Assembly (NCBI RefSeq): GCF_026723865.1
Contig: NZ_CP113529.1
Span: 4,774,001 to 4,838,000 of the forward strand
DNA length: 64,000 bases
Reading direction: 5' to 3'
Source: Mycobacterium sp. Aquia_216
Lineage (GTDB): Bacteria > Actinomycetota > Actinomycetes > Mycobacteriales > Mycobacteriaceae
Positions 39,982 through 48,965 of this stretch are shown here, piece after piece (position 1 is the stretch's first letter; each line of letters starts with the position of its first letter). Position numbers and translations under genes: made by a program. The notes beneath the pieces are model-generated. The model worked only from the letters and a program-made list of their open reading frames with translations, was not told the origin of the DNA and searched no databases.

Positions 39982-41163
39982 TCAGCCGGCCCGCAGAATC
40001 AGCGCGTCGCCCTGGCCGCCGGCCCCGCACAGCGCCGCAACGCCATAGCCGGAGCCACGGCGCGCCAGCTCCAGCGCCACATGCAGCGTGATCCGGGCAC
40101 CCGACATGCCAATCGGGTGGCCTACCGCGATCGCACCGCCGTTGACGTTCACCAGCTCGGGGTTTATGCCGAGCTCGCGCGTGGAGGCCAGCGCTACCGC
40201 CGCAAACGCCTCGTTGATCTCCACCACATCGAGCTGGTCAACCGAGATGCCCTCACGGCCGAGTGCCTTCTTGATCGCGTTGGCAGGCTGCGACTGCAAC
40301 GTCGAATCGGGTCCCGCGACGACGCCGTGCGCACCGATTTCGACCAGCCACGACAGGCCCAGCTCCTGCGCCTTGGCCTTGTTCATCACCACGACGGCCG
40401 CGGCCCCGTCGGAGATCTGCGAGGCCGAGCCCGCGGTGATGGTGCCGTCGCGGCGAAATGCCGCTTTCAGACCGGCCAACGACTCGGCGGTGGTGTTTGC
40501 CCGAATCCCCTCGTCCTGGGTGAACTGCAGCGGATCGCCTTTGCGCTGTGGGATGTTCACCGGCACCACTTCGTCGGTGAAGACGCCGTCCTTCCACGCC
40601 GCGGCCGCCTTTCGGTGGGACTGTGCAGCGAATTCATCCTGTTCGGCGCGGGTGAACTTGTCGACGTCATTGCGCTGCTCGGTGAGCGCGCCCATCGGCT
40701 GGTCGGTGAACACGTCGTGCAGGCCGTCGTAGGCCATGTGGTCGAGCACCGTCACGTCCCCGTACTTGTAGCCGGCACGGCTGTCCATCAGCAAATGCGG
40801 TGCCTTCGTCATCGACTCCTGACCACCGGCGACCACCACGTCGAACTCCCCGGCGCGAATCAGCTGGTCAGCAAGGGCGATGGCGTCGATACCGGACAGG
40901 CACATCTTGTTGATGCTCAGCGCCGGGACATCCCAGCCGATGCCGGCCGCTACCGCTGCCTGGCGGGCGGGCATCTGGCCGGCCCCGGCGGTCAGCACCT
41001 GGCCCATGATCACGTATTCCACCGCATCGGCCGCAACGTTGGCCTTCGCCAGCGCGCCGGCAATCGCGATCCCGCCCAGATCGCTGGCCGAAAAATCCTT
41101 CAGCGAACCCATCAACTTGCCGATCGGGGTTCGCGCTCCAGCAACGATCACCGACGTCGTCAT
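39982..41163 (-). CDS. fadA4: Acetyl-CoA acetyltransferase FadA4
   Basis: 393 residues. Biosynthetic-type thiolase: Cys in [11 protein letters not shown], active-site His in [11 protein letters not shown] and Cys in [13 protein letters not shown]. It equals Rv1323. It condenses or cleaves acetoacetyl-CoA. Divergent from methylmalonyl-CoA epimerase across 81 bases, so both may be linked to acyl-CoA turnover. ATG at 41163 with GGAGGTTGTC upstream. Confidence 0.95.
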   Translation of the reverse strand: MTTSVIVAGARTPIGKLMGSLKDFSASDLGGIAIAGALAKANVAADAVEYVIMGQVLTAGAGQMPARQAAVAAGIGWDVPALSINKMCLSGIDAIALADQLIRAGEFDVVVAGGQESMTKAPHLLMDSRAGYKYGDVTVLDHMAYDGLHDVFTDQPMGALTEQRNDVDKFTRAEQDEFAAQSHRKAAAAWKDGVFTDEVVPVNIPQRKGDPLQFTQDEGIRANTTAESLAGLKAAFRRDGTITAGSASQISDGAAAVVVMNKAKAQELGLSWLVEIGAHGVVAGPDSTLQSQPANAIKKALGREGISVDQLDVVEINEAFAAVALASTRELGINPELVNVNGGAIAVGHPIGMSGARITLHVALELARRGSGYGVAALCGAGGQGDALILRAG

Positions 41164-41244
41164 GACAACCTCCTAGCCATTCGGGGACGGTCGATCTGGC
41201 CTCCCCGAGAAGCGCAATCTTTGCCGCCAGGTTACCGTTATGTG

Positions 41245-41709
41245 ATGACGACCGATCAAGTTGACGCCCGTCAGATCCTGGCCACCTCGCTGGTGACTGC
41301 GATTGATCACGTCGGCATCGCAGTCGCCGACCTCGACGCAGCCATCGCCTGGTATCACGACGCCCTCGGCATGATCCTGGTGCATGAGGAAGTCAACGAG
41401 GACCAGGGAATCCGCGAAGCCATGCTGTCGGTGGCCGGCGCGAAGGGCGGCCCTGCGCAGATCCAGTTGATGGCCCCGATCGACGACTCGTCGACGATCG
41501 CGAAGTTCCTGGACAAGCGCGGACCGGGCATCCAGCAGCTGGCCGTTCGGGTCAGCGACCTCGACGCCCTCATCGAGCGGCTGGTTGAGCAGGGCGTGCG
41601 GCTGGTCTACGAGGCACCGCGGCGCGGCACCGCGAACTCGCGGATCAACTTCATCCATCCCAAAGATGCCGGCGGCGTACTGATCGAGTTGGTCGAGCAG
41701 GCTTCCTAG
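41245..41709 (+). CDS. mce: Methylmalonyl-CoA epimerase
   Basis: 154 residues from ATG at 41245. It belongs to the VOC superfamily with metal ligands expected in AIDHVGIAV, PAQIQLMAP, IQQLAVRV and GVLIELVEQ. It interconverts the two methylmalonyl-CoA epimers, needed for propionate and odd-chain or cholesterol carbon. It equals the small Rv1322A gene. A longer upstream frame through the fadA4 region is not real. Confidence 0.93.
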   Translation: MTTDQVDARQILATSLVTAIDHVGIAVADLDAAIAWYHDALGMILVHEEVNEDQGIREAMLSVAGAKGGPAQIQLMAPIDDSSTIAKFLDKRGPGIQQLAVRVSDLDALIERLVEQGVRLVYEAPRRGTANSRINFIHPKDAGGVLIELVEQAS

Positions 41710-41722
41710 CCGCGCACCAAAT

Positions 41723-42031
41723 TCACGACCACTTTCGGGTCGGGCTGCGATTCGCCCGATTGGTCCAGCACGGCGTGTGCCAGTGCCGGCGGTCGTCTTC
41801 TCGTGTTTGCAGTGCGCCTCCGGCTGAGTCCGCCGGCCATACCACCAGATGCGCAGTGCCCGAACGGATTTCGTGATCGCAGCCGGGGCAGCGGTAGGTC
41901 TTGGCGGCGCGCGCAGCAGCGATCGGGCGCACTTCGTAGTCGTGACCGCCAGGCCCGGTTTCCACCCGATTCAGCACCGGCGGCAGCGAAGGCAGCTGCT
42001 GCCGGCGGGGCGGTGTGCGGCGCCGAGCCAT
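41723..42031 (-). CDS. Small zinc-ribbon-like protein (Rv1322 type)
   Basis: 102 residues from ATG at 42031 (MARRRTPPRRQQLPSLPP). A basic N-terminus is followed by a probable zinc site CPGC (YRCPGCDHEI) and HWHTPCW. It is conserved between nucS and the epimerase in mycobacteria and sometimes called an ATP/GTP-binding protein without evidence. Function unknown; downstream of nucS on the same strand (23-base gap). Confidence 0.8.
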   Translation of the reverse strand: MARRRTPPRRQQLPSLPPVLNRVETGPGGHDYEVRPIAAARAAKTYRCPGCDHEIRSGTAHLVVWPADSAGGALQTREDDRRHWHTPCWTNRANRSPTRKWS

Positions 42032-42054
42032 GCCGACAAGTCTAATCGGGCAAA

Positions 42055-42735
42055 TCAGAACAGCCGGTACTCGTCGCTGTCCATTCCCCGCATCTTGTCG
42101 TAATCCAGTGTAAGGCAACGTATCCCGCGGTCAGTGGCTAAAGTTCGCGCTTGAGGTTTAATCTGCTGAGCGGCAAACACACCCTTGACCGGCGCGAGGA
42201 CGGTGTCGCGATTCAGCAATTCCAGGTAGCGGGTGAGTTGCTCCACGCCGTCGATCTCGCCGCGTCGCTTGATCTCCACCGCGACCGAGCCACCCCGCTC
42301 GTCACGACACAAGAGATCGACGGGGCCGATCGCGGTCATGTACTCGCGGCGCACCAACGTGTACCCGTCACCCAGCAGGTGGACATGCTCGGCGAGCAGC
42401 GCCTGCAGGTGCGCCTCGACACCGTCCTTGACCAGCCCGGGGTCGACACCGAGATCGTGGCTCGAGTCGTGTTCGATCTGCTCGACAGTGATGCGCAGCT
42501 GCTCGCCCGCCTTGTTCTCCACCACCCACACCGGCGTCTCCCCGGTGAGCTGTTCGGTCAACCAACACGGCGGACTCATCCAGTTCAGCGGCTTGTAGGC
42601 GCGGTCATCGGCGTGCACGCTGACCGATCCATCGGCCTTGAAGAGCAACAACCTTCGCGCCGACGGCAAATGCGCGGTGAGCCGGCCAACGTAGTCGACG
42701 GTGCACTGGGCGATCACAAGACGCACCCGACTCAC
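42055..42735 (-). CDS. nucS: NucS/EndoMS mismatch-specific endonuclease
   Basis: 226 residues from GTG at 42735; GTG at 42726 ([15 protein letters not shown]) is the start used for Rv1321. It is the actinobacterial replacement for MutS/MutL mismatch repair, cutting both strands at mismatches. The PD-(D/E)XK nuclease site lies in [25 protein letters not shown] (split here: GPVDLLCRD and VAVEIKRR). The C-terminal DEYRLF is a likely beta-clamp-binding motif. Confidence 0.96.
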   Translation of the reverse strand: MSRVRLVIAQCTVDYVGRLTAHLPSARRLLLFKADGSVSVHADDRAYKPLNWMSPPCWLTEQLTGETPVWVVENKAGEQLRITVEQIEHDSSHDLGVDPGLVKDGVEAHLQALLAEHVHLLGDGYTLVRREYMTAIGPVDLLCRDERGGSVAVEIKRRGEIDGVEQLTRYLELLNRDTVLAPVKGVFAAQQIKPQARTLATDRGIRCLTLDYDKMRGMDSDEYRLF

Positions 42736-42771
42736 CTTAGAGCGTCGTCAACGAATTAGGCTGACGCCACC

Positions 42772-44421
42772 ATGTCGGCCAAAAAGACGACGTCGGCTAA
42801 AAAGACGACGTCGGCCAACAAAACCTTGGCGCAACGCTTCGGCCGGGTGCTCGAGGCGGTCACTCGTCAGAGCGGCCGGCTGCCGGAGACGCCCGCGTAC
42901 GGTTCCTTGCTGCTCGGTCGGGTGACCGAGAGCCAGGCCCGCCGGCGAGTGCGTATCCAGACCATTCTCACGGTCTTCATCCTCGCGGCGAATCTGATCG
43001 GGATCGGGGTGGCGGTGCTGTTGCTGGCCGTCGCGTTGCCGTCACCGAGTGTCTTCACCGACGCGCCGCCGTGGATCACCTACGCCGTCGCGCCCGGATA
43101 CATCGCCGTCGCGCTCGCTCTCGGGACCTACTGGATCACCCACCGGACCATGGCCGCGCTGCGGTGGGCGATCGAAGAGCGATCGCCCACCCTCGACGAC
43201 GAACGCAATACCTTCCTGATCCCGTTCTGGCTGGCGATCGGCGTGCTCGTGCTCTGGGGCATCGGAACGGCGTTGTTGACCACGGTCTACGGACTGATCA
43301 ATACGCTGTTCATCCCGATCGTGGGTTTCTCCGTGGGGATCTGCGGCATCCTGGTCGCCACCGCCAGCTACCTGTTCACCGAGTTCGCCTTGCGTCCGGT
43401 GGCCGCTCAGGCCCTCGAGGCCGGACGGGCCCCGCGGCGGCTGGCACCGGGCATCATGGGCCGCACCCTGACCGTGTGGCTGCTGAGCTCCGGCGTCCCG
43501 GTGCTCGGCATCGCGCTGATCGCGTTCTTCGCGCTGGTGCTGGGGAATCTGAGCAGGACCCAACTCAGTGTGGCGGTGTTGATCGTCTCGAGTGCGACGC
43601 TGATCTTCGGGTTCGTGCTGATGTGGATCCTGTCCTGGCTGACCGCTACGCCGGTACGCGTCGTGCGTGCGGCGCTCAAGCGGGTCGAACAGGGAGACCT
43701 CCGCGTCGACCTGGTGGTCTTCGACGGCACCGAACTCGGCGAGCTGCAGCGCGGATTCAACGCGATGGTCGACGGCCTGCGCGAGCGCGAACGCGTGCGC
43801 GATCTCTTCGGCCGGCACGTCGGGCGCGAGGTCGCCCTGGCCGCCGAACGCGATAAGCCCAAACTCGGTGGAGAAGAACGCCACGTCGCCGTCGTGTTCA
43901 TCGACATCGTCGGCTCCACCCAGCTGGTGACCAGCCAACGGCCCGCCGACGTCGTTGCGGTGCTCAACCGGTTCTTCTCGATCGTCGTGGAGGAAGTCGA
44001 CCGAAACCACGGTCTGGTCAACAAGTTCGAAGGCGACGCATCGCTGGCCGTCTTCGGTGCCCCGAATCACCTGGACTGTCCCGAAGACGCGGCGCTGGCC
44101 ACCGCACGCGCGATCCGCGATCGGATGGCCGCCGAGATGTCCGAGCTCGAGGCCGGTATCGGCGTGGCGGCCGGGCAGGTGGTCGCCGGCAACGTCGGCG
44201 CCCAAGAACGGTTCGAATACACGGTGATCGGTGAACCGGTCAACGAGGCGGCCCGACTGTGCGAGCTGGCCAAATCCCACCCGGGCGGATTGTTGGCGAC
44301 CGCGGGCACCATCGAGGGCGCGAGCCAAAGTGAGCGTGCCCGTTGGTCTTTGGGCGAGACGGTAACGTTGCGCGGGCACGACCACCCCACCCGGCTGGCC
44401 GCACCCCGAAGCGCCGAATAG
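42772..44421 (+). CDS. Membrane class III adenylate cyclase (Rv1318c-Rv1320c family)
   Basis: 549 residues. A Lys/Thr-rich start made of three SAKKTT-like repeats is followed by about six membrane helices (residues 65-300), a HAMP domain (TPVRVVRAALKRVEQGDL) and a C-terminal cyclase domain. Metal Asp residues are in VFIDIVGSTQ and KFEGDASLAVFG; transition-state Asn and Arg are in VNEAARL. The usual Asp in the IGDPVN segment reads Glu (VIGEPVN). It makes cyclic AMP in response to an unknown cue. M. tuberculosis has three tandem copies here; this window has one. Divergent from nucS (36-base gap). Confidence 0.92.
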   Translation: MSAKKTTSAKKTTSANKTLAQRFGRVLEAVTRQSGRLPETPAYGSLLLGRVTESQARRRVRIQTILTVFILAANLIGIGVAVLLLAVALPSPSVFTDAPPWITYAVAPGYIAVALALGTYWITHRTMAALRWAIEERSPTLDDERNTFLIPFWLAIGVLVLWGIGTALLTTVYGLINTLFIPIVGFSVGICGILVATASYLFTEFALRPVAAQALEAGRAPRRLAPGIMGRTLTVWLLSSGVPVLGIALIAFFALVLGNLSRTQLSVAVLIVSSATLIFGFVLMWILSWLTATPVRVVRAALKRVEQGDLRVDLVVFDGTELGELQRGFNAMVDGLRERERVRDLFGRHVGREVALAAERDKPKLGGEERHVAVVFIDIVGSTQLVTSQRPADVVAVLNRFFSIVVEEVDRNHGLVNKFEGDASLAVFGAPNHLDCPEDAALATARAIRDRMAAEMSELEAGIGVAAGQVVAGNVGAQERFEYTVIGEPVNEAARLCELAKSHPGGLLATAGTIEGASQSERARWSLGETVTLRGHDHPTRLAAPRSAE

Positions 44422-44434
44422 GCGGGGTGGTTTC

Positions 44435-45211
44435 GTGGCAACCCTGGTCGCCTTTCACGCGCATCCCGACGACGAGGTGGTCCTCACGGGCGGCACTCTC
44501 GCGGGAGCGGTGGCAGCGGGGCACCGGGTAGTCCTCGTCACCGCGACCGACGGACGCATGGGCGACGAGACCGACGAAACCCGGATGGATGAATTGCGCT
44601 CGAGCGCAAGGATTCTCGGTTTGCACCGGGTGGAGTGTCTTGGCTATGCCGACAGTGGCTTCGGGCCCGTCTTCTACCCGGATCCGCCCGGTCGAGTCAG
44701 GTTCGCGCGGGCAGAGGTCGAAGCGGCGGCACGGCGGCTGGCCGCGATCCTTCGCGACGAGGACGCGCGGCTGCTGCTGAGCTATCAGCTCAACGGCGGC
44801 TACGGACACCGGGACCATGTGCAGGTCCATCACGTCGGCAAGCGTGCCGCGGAGTTGGCCGCGACTCCGCAGGTCCTCGAGGTGACGATGCCACGCGAAT
44901 TACTGCGTCGCGTCGGCAATCTCTGTCGCCTGCTGCGACTTCCGGCGCCCTACGATTCCGACACGGTGCGCACCGCCTACGCTCCGCAAGCCACGATCAC
45001 CCATCGGATCGACGTCCGACGGTTCGCTCGACAAAAGCGAGACGCGTTCGCCGCCCACCGTTCACAGATCGGCGGCGGACGCAACGCGCGTTTGTTCGGG
45101 CTGCTGATGCTCTTGCCGCCGCAAGTGTTCGGATTGGTGTTCGGCCATGAATGGTTCGTCGATCCGGCCGCGCGCCCGGGCAGCGTGCGCCGCAACATCC
45201 TCGACCATTAG
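44435..45211 (+). CDS. PIG-L/LmbE family N-acetyl-sugar deacetylase
   Basis: 258 residues from GTG at 44435, 13 bases after the cyclase stop. Zinc ligands are in AHPDDEVV and GGYGHRDHVQVHH. The family includes MshB and mycothiol S-conjugate amidase; other members deacetylate GlcNAc-containing compounds. The substrate here is not identified. Likely co-transcribed with the cyclase. Confidence 0.88.
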   Translation: MATLVAFHAHPDDEVVLTGGTLAGAVAAGHRVVLVTATDGRMGDETDETRMDELRSSARILGLHRVECLGYADSGFGPVFYPDPPGRVRFARAEVEAAARRLAAILRDEDARLLLSYQLNGGYGHRDHVQVHHVGKRAAELAATPQVLEVTMPRELLRRVGNLCRLLRLPAPYDSDTVRTAYAPQATITHRIDVRRFARQKRDAFAAHRSQIGGGRNARLFGLLMLLPPQVFGLVFGHEWFVDPAARPGSVRRNILDH

Positions 45212-45223
45212 TAGACGCTTGAG

Positions 45224-45982
45224 CTAGTCGCGTCCCGCCTCTACGATCTTGTCCGCCACAGTGATCGGCCTGGTGAAGATCGCCTCATGGCTACCCGGCA
45301 TCTGAACAAGTCGGAACGTGCCCAGCCGGCTCGACATTCGCGGATGCCAACCCGCCTCCCCGGGTGGCAACACCAGATCCTCGGTCCCGACAAGATAGCT
45401 CCGCGGGGTCGCAAGCCGATGAAACTTGGCCATTTCCAATGGTTCTACCCACGGCCCAAACGGCTCGGGTGAAAGTTGGGCGTAGGCTCGCTCAACAACT
45501 TCAGCGTCCCCGTCATTGATGAAGACGTCGCGCCAGACATCGAACGGGATGGTGAACGTGTTGTCGTCCGACTCGGCGGCCATCGCGGCGTATCCCTCGG
45601 TATCACCGGGCAGGTTCTCGAGCGTGGTTTCGCCGTCGTTCAGAACGAAGGCACTCCAGAACACCACGCGGCGAACGCGATCCGGAACCGCCTCGACCAC
45701 CTTGCTGATGATCGTGCCGGCGTAACCGTGTCCCACCAAGACGAAGTCAGAAAGTTCCTTGCTTACGACGAAGTCAACGACCGACTGCACCGATTGGGCG
45801 TGGGTGACGTTTTTCGCGACGTTCTTACCGTGGCCCGCCACCGTCGGCGCGTAGGCGGTGTGGCCCAATTGCTGCAGGCGTTCGACGACCGGCTGCCAGG
45901 CCGAACCGTCGTGGCAGCCGCCATGAACCAATACGAAAGTGTAGGGGCCAGCGCTCGCCGGTGCGGTGTCGTCGGTTTTCAT
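45224..45982 (-). CDS. Alpha/beta-hydrolase fold protein lacking the nucleophile Ser
   Basis: 252 residues from ATG at 45982, which has GAGAA 8 bases upstream; an ATG at 45994 lacks such a site. The fold is of the esterase/hydroxynitrile-lyase type, starting TFVLVHGGCHDGSAWQPV. The nucleophile elbow reads LVGHGYAGTII: the Ser expected between His and Tyr is Gly, a one-base AGT-to-GGT difference. The Asp (GTEDLVLPP) and His (PGSHEAIF) of the triad remain. It is either a non-hydrolytic relative or an inactivated gene. Ends 12 bases from the PIG-L gene (convergent). Confidence 0.8.
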   Translation of the reverse strand: MKTDDTAPASAGPYTFVLVHGGCHDGSAWQPVVERLQQLGHTAYAPTVAGHGKNVAKNVTHAQSVQSVVDFVVSKELSDFVLVGHGYAGTIISKVVEAVPDRVRRVVFWSAFVLNDGETTLENLPGDTEGYAAMAAESDDNTFTIPFDVWRDVFINDGDAEVVERAYAQLSPEPFGPWVEPLEMAKFHRLATPRSYLVGTEDLVLPPGEAGWHPRMSSRLGTFRLVQMPGSHEAIFTRPITVADKIVEAGRD

Positions 45983-46085
45983 GCGAGTTCTCATTCAATA
46001 GTGTCGTCGCCATCGTGCTACCGCAACGACATTCGTCCTACCGCGTGAGAGGCCGCAGCTCGGAGAATTCTGCACGATCGCACCA

Positions 46086-47312
46086 CTAGGACAGACTGCG
46101 AATCCGCGCGGGCACTGTCCCTCGCACCAAGGATGCCACCAACAGCAGGGCGACCATCAGCAGCGTTCCCACAAACCACACGGTGGCCCGCCAGCCGCCC
46201 ACGCTATAGAGCAGCCCGCCGAACGCTCCGGCCACCGAGCTGCCCAGGTAGTAGCTGCACAGGTAGAGCGCCGAGGCGGCGGCGCGATCACGACGTGCCG
46301 CAGCGGCCACCCATCCGCTAGCCACCGCATGCGCGGCGAAGAATCCTCCGGTGAACACTCCGGTCCCGACGATGATCACCGGCAACGCATTCGGCAGTGT
46401 CATCAACAGACCCGTCACCGTGACCGGCAAGGCGCCGCCCAGCACCAGCGCGCGTCCCCTGCGGTCGACGAGGCGTCCCGCCATCACCGATGTCCAGGTG
46501 CCCACCAGATACAGCAGGAACAGCAGACCCACCACCGAAGGCGTCAGCTCGAACGGCGCGTCGGCTAGCCGGTAGCCGAGGTAGTTGTACACGGTGACGA
46601 ATCCGCCCATCAGCGTGAAAGCCAAGGCAAAAAGCTTCAGCAACAGCGGATTTCGCAGATGCGCGAGAAGACTCTGTGTGGTCGCGCGCAGGCTCACCGG
46701 TTTCGGCGTGAAGAACTGAGACCGAGGCACGAGCAGGGCGAATACCACCGTGGCGGCCAGCGTGGTCAACGAGCACACCAGCAGTGCAATCCGCCAGGTA
46801 CTGACCCCGAGGACCAGCGCCGGCACGATCCGTCCCGCACAGCCACCGATCGTCGCTCCGGCGATGTAGCGTCCCATCGCCGACCCCAGCGAAGAAGCGT
46901 GCACCTCCTCGGCCAGAAACGCCATCGCGACCGCGGGTATCCCCGCCAGCGCGACGCCCTGCAGCGCCCGTCCGATCAGCAGGACGCCGAATGTCGGACT
47001 GAACGGCAGCAGTAACCCGATCACGCAGGACGTGATTCCCGAAATCAGCATCACGGTGATGCGCCCGTAGCGCTCGGACAGCACGCTGGCCGGGACGATG
47101 GACAGCGCCAGCATTCCGGTGGTGAGCGAGACCGTCAGCGCCGAGGTGGCCGGGGAGATCCGGTAGTAGGCCGACAACGCGGGAAGAAGCGCCTGGGTGC
47201 AGTACATCGCGGCCAAGCTGGCCAGGCCTGCGCCGCACAGCGCCGTGGTCACTCGCCGGTATCCGCTGCTGCCGGCTCGGTGCGCGGTGGGGGTCGCGGC
47301 GAGCTGGGACAT
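46086..47312 (-). CDS. MFS transporter
   Basis: 408 residues from ATG at 47312 (MSQLAATPTAHRAG). Twelve predicted membrane helices with the MFS motif SERYGRITVMLISG in loop 2-3 and VDRRGRALVLGG in loop 8-9. It probably exports a small molecule (drug or metabolite class not evident). Divergent from a LysR regulator with a near-ideal LysR operator between them, which should control it. Confidence 0.9.
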   Translation of the reverse strand: MSQLAATPTAHRAGSSGYRRVTTALCGAGLASLAAMYCTQALLPALSAYYRISPATSALTVSLTTGMLALSIVPASVLSERYGRITVMLISGITSCVIGLLLPFSPTFGVLLIGRALQGVALAGIPAVAMAFLAEEVHASSLGSAMGRYIAGATIGGCAGRIVPALVLGVSTWRIALLVCSLTTLAATVVFALLVPRSQFFTPKPVSLRATTQSLLAHLRNPLLLKLFALAFTLMGGFVTVYNYLGYRLADAPFELTPSVVGLLFLLYLVGTWTSVMAGRLVDRRGRALVLGGALPVTVTGLLMTLPNALPVIIVGTGVFTGGFFAAHAVASGWVAAAARRDRAAASALYLCSYYLGSSVAGAFGGLLYSVGGWRATVWFVGTLLMVALLLVASLVRGTVPARIRSLS

Positions 47313-47342
47313 ACCGACGATGCTCCGCGCCGACCCACCCAA

Positions 47343-47363
47343 TCGGAAATGAATTATTTCCGA
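47343..47363. promoter_or_regulatory. Operator of the divergent LysR/MFS pair
   Basis: TCGGAAAT-GAATT-ATTTCCGA: perfect 8-base inverted repeat with 5-base spacer, fitting the T-N11-A LysR box. It lies 31 bases before the MFS start and 40 before the regulator start. Confidence 0.75.
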
Positions 47364-47402
47364 AAATATGATGCAATTTCGACATAAGCAGAGGTGGCGG
47401 TC

Positions 47403-48284
47403 ATGGCCGATGGCGATTACGAGTGGTTCCTCACACTTGCCGAGCTTCAACACGTTACGGCGGCAGCTCAACAACTTCATATCGCGCAGCCGACACTGAC
47501 CCGGATGCTGGCGCGCCTGGAACGCCGGCTGGGGGTGTCGTTATTCGATCGTCACGGCCGCCGAGTCTCGCTGAGCACCTACGGCCGGATCTTCTACGAG
47601 CATGCCCGCCGGGCCCAGCTGGAGCTCGATTCGGCCCGCCGCGAAATCGAGGACCTGAGTAACCCTGCCGCCGGTGAGATCCGGCTGGGCTTCCTGAGTT
47701 CGTTTGGATCGGTTGTCGTCCCCCGCTTGATCGCGGGGTTCACCGAGGTATCGCCACGCGTGACGTTCACGCTCGAGGAGGGCGCCGCCGAGTCGATCAG
47801 CGATCGCGTGCTGGCCGGGTTTATCGACGTCGGGGTGGTTTCGCCGCGGCCGCAGAAACCAACTCTCGCCTGGCGCAGCCTGTTTCGCCAGCGCCTCGGC
47901 GTTGCCGTACCCCGCGGCCACCGTCTGACGGATGCGGCGGCAGTGTCCATGACGGATCTCGCCGACGAGCCCTTTGTCACCATGCATCCGGGATTCGGCA
48001 TGCGACAGCTACTCGATGAGCTTTGTGCCGCAGCGCAATTCCAGCCACGCATCGCCCTGGAATCGACGAACCTGACCACCAACGCCGGGCTGGTGGCCGC
48101 GGGGCTGGGCATCAGCCTGACGCCGATCGACGGCAGCGAGCATGCGCCCGAGGTCAGCGTGCTGCGCCTGGCCGACGCCGACGCCTACCGCGACATCGGG
48201 ATGATCTGGGATTCGGCTCGACCGTTGTCCCGCGCCGCCCGCGACTTCGTCGCGTCCGCCGCGCCAATGCGGACTCCGGCCTAG
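47403..48284 (+). CDS. LysR family transcriptional regulator
   Basis: 293 residues from ATG at 47403 (MADGDYEWFLTLAELQH). Helix-turn-helix: VTAAAQQLHIAQPTLTRMLARLERRLGV, shown in parts (AAAQQLHIAQPTLTR; RRLGVSLFDRHGRRV). The effector-binding domain runs from about residue 90. It should bind the operator at 47343 and control itself and the divergent MFS exporter. Inducer unknown. Confidence 0.92.
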   Translation: MADGDYEWFLTLAELQHVTAAAQQLHIAQPTLTRMLARLERRLGVSLFDRHGRRVSLSTYGRIFYEHARRAQLELDSARREIEDLSNPAAGEIRLGFLSSFGSVVVPRLIAGFTEVSPRVTFTLEEGAAESISDRVLAGFIDVGVVSPRPQKPTLAWRSLFRQRLGVAVPRGHRLTDAAAVSMTDLADEPFVTMHPGFGMRQLLDELCAAAQFQPRIALESTNLTTNAGLVAAGLGISLTPIDGSEHAPEVSVLRLADADAYRDIGMIWDSARPLSRAARDFVASAAPMRTPA

Positions 48285-48461
48285 ACCGAATGGCCCCATG
48301 ACTTAATACCAAGTACCTGAGCCAAGGCCGCCGCGATCTCGCCCGACCATTCGCCCCGCATCGTGCCATCCACTACGTGGTGAACCATCTGACCCGCGCT
48401 GGCGCGGCCGCGGTGGAGCACCGAGAGCGGATCGGCGCAACGCAGCGGTAGCCGATTCCGC
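48281..48461 (-). pseudogene. Possible C-terminal gene fragment behind the VOC gene
   Basis: Between the VOC stop and the LysR end, one minus-strand frame gives a protein-like tail of about 55 residues (MVHHVVDGTMRGEWSGEI, AAALAQVLGIKSWGHSV) ending at the TAG shared with the LysR stop region. There is no start and no family was recognised. It may be a remnant or chance. Confidence 0.3.
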
Positions 48462-48938
48462 TCAGCCGGCGGGCCGCCACAGCTCCACGGTGGTGTGCGC
48501 GCCGGCGGGCAGCTCGAGAATCTCGATGGGCGTGTCATCAGGGTCGTAGACGAAGAACATTCGCACCCCACCGATGTCGACGGCCGGCTCGGTACGCACC
48601 TCGGGGTGCTGGCGCCGAAGGGCTTCGTACGTGTCGTCGAGGTCGGCGACGCGAAACGAAATGTTGGTGTAGCCACGGTGCGGGCCGGCAGGGCTGGCGG
48701 GCACATCGCCCAGAAAGAGCAATTCGACCATCGCTCCCCCGATCAATCCGCCAACCATACGGCCATTTTGTGCGGCACCACCGGTCACGGCATTGAGCCC
48801 GCCGCCCTCGAGTTCGACATCGAAGACGACGTCGATGCCCAGCACCGAGGCATAGAACGCCAGGGACTCGTCCATATCGGAGACACCGATGCAGACATGG
48901 GAGAAGTTCTCGACGGCGATGGGTCTCGGCTCGGTCAT
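48462..48938 (-). CDS. VOC (glyoxalase/bleomycin resistance-like) family protein
   Basis: 158 residues. ATG at 48938 with AAAGGAG before it. One vicinal-oxygen-chelate domain with the two beta-alpha-beta-beta-beta halves: NFSHVCIGVSDMDESLAFY and GYTNISFRVADLDDTYEAL. Metal ligands are plausible at His in FSHVCIGV and Glu in PIEILEL. Could be a dioxygenase-like, isomerase or binding protein. A decayed Lrp-type regulator gene lies just upstream. Confidence 0.85.
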   Translation of the reverse strand: MTEPRPIAVENFSHVCIGVSDMDESLAFYASVLGIDVVFDVELEGGGLNAVTGGAAQNGRMVGGLIGGAMVELLFLGDVPASPAGPHRGYTNISFRVADLDDTYEALRRQHPEVRTEPAVDIGGVRMFFVYDPDDTPIEILELPAGAHTTVELWRPAG

Positions 48939-48965
48939 GCGGACTCCTTTGCGGCAATCGGTAGT

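Noticed and set aside
40081..41709. Methylmalonyl-CoA epimerase with a 387-residue N-terminal extension
   Set aside because: The extra part is antisense to fadA4; the epimerase domain alone fits the family length.
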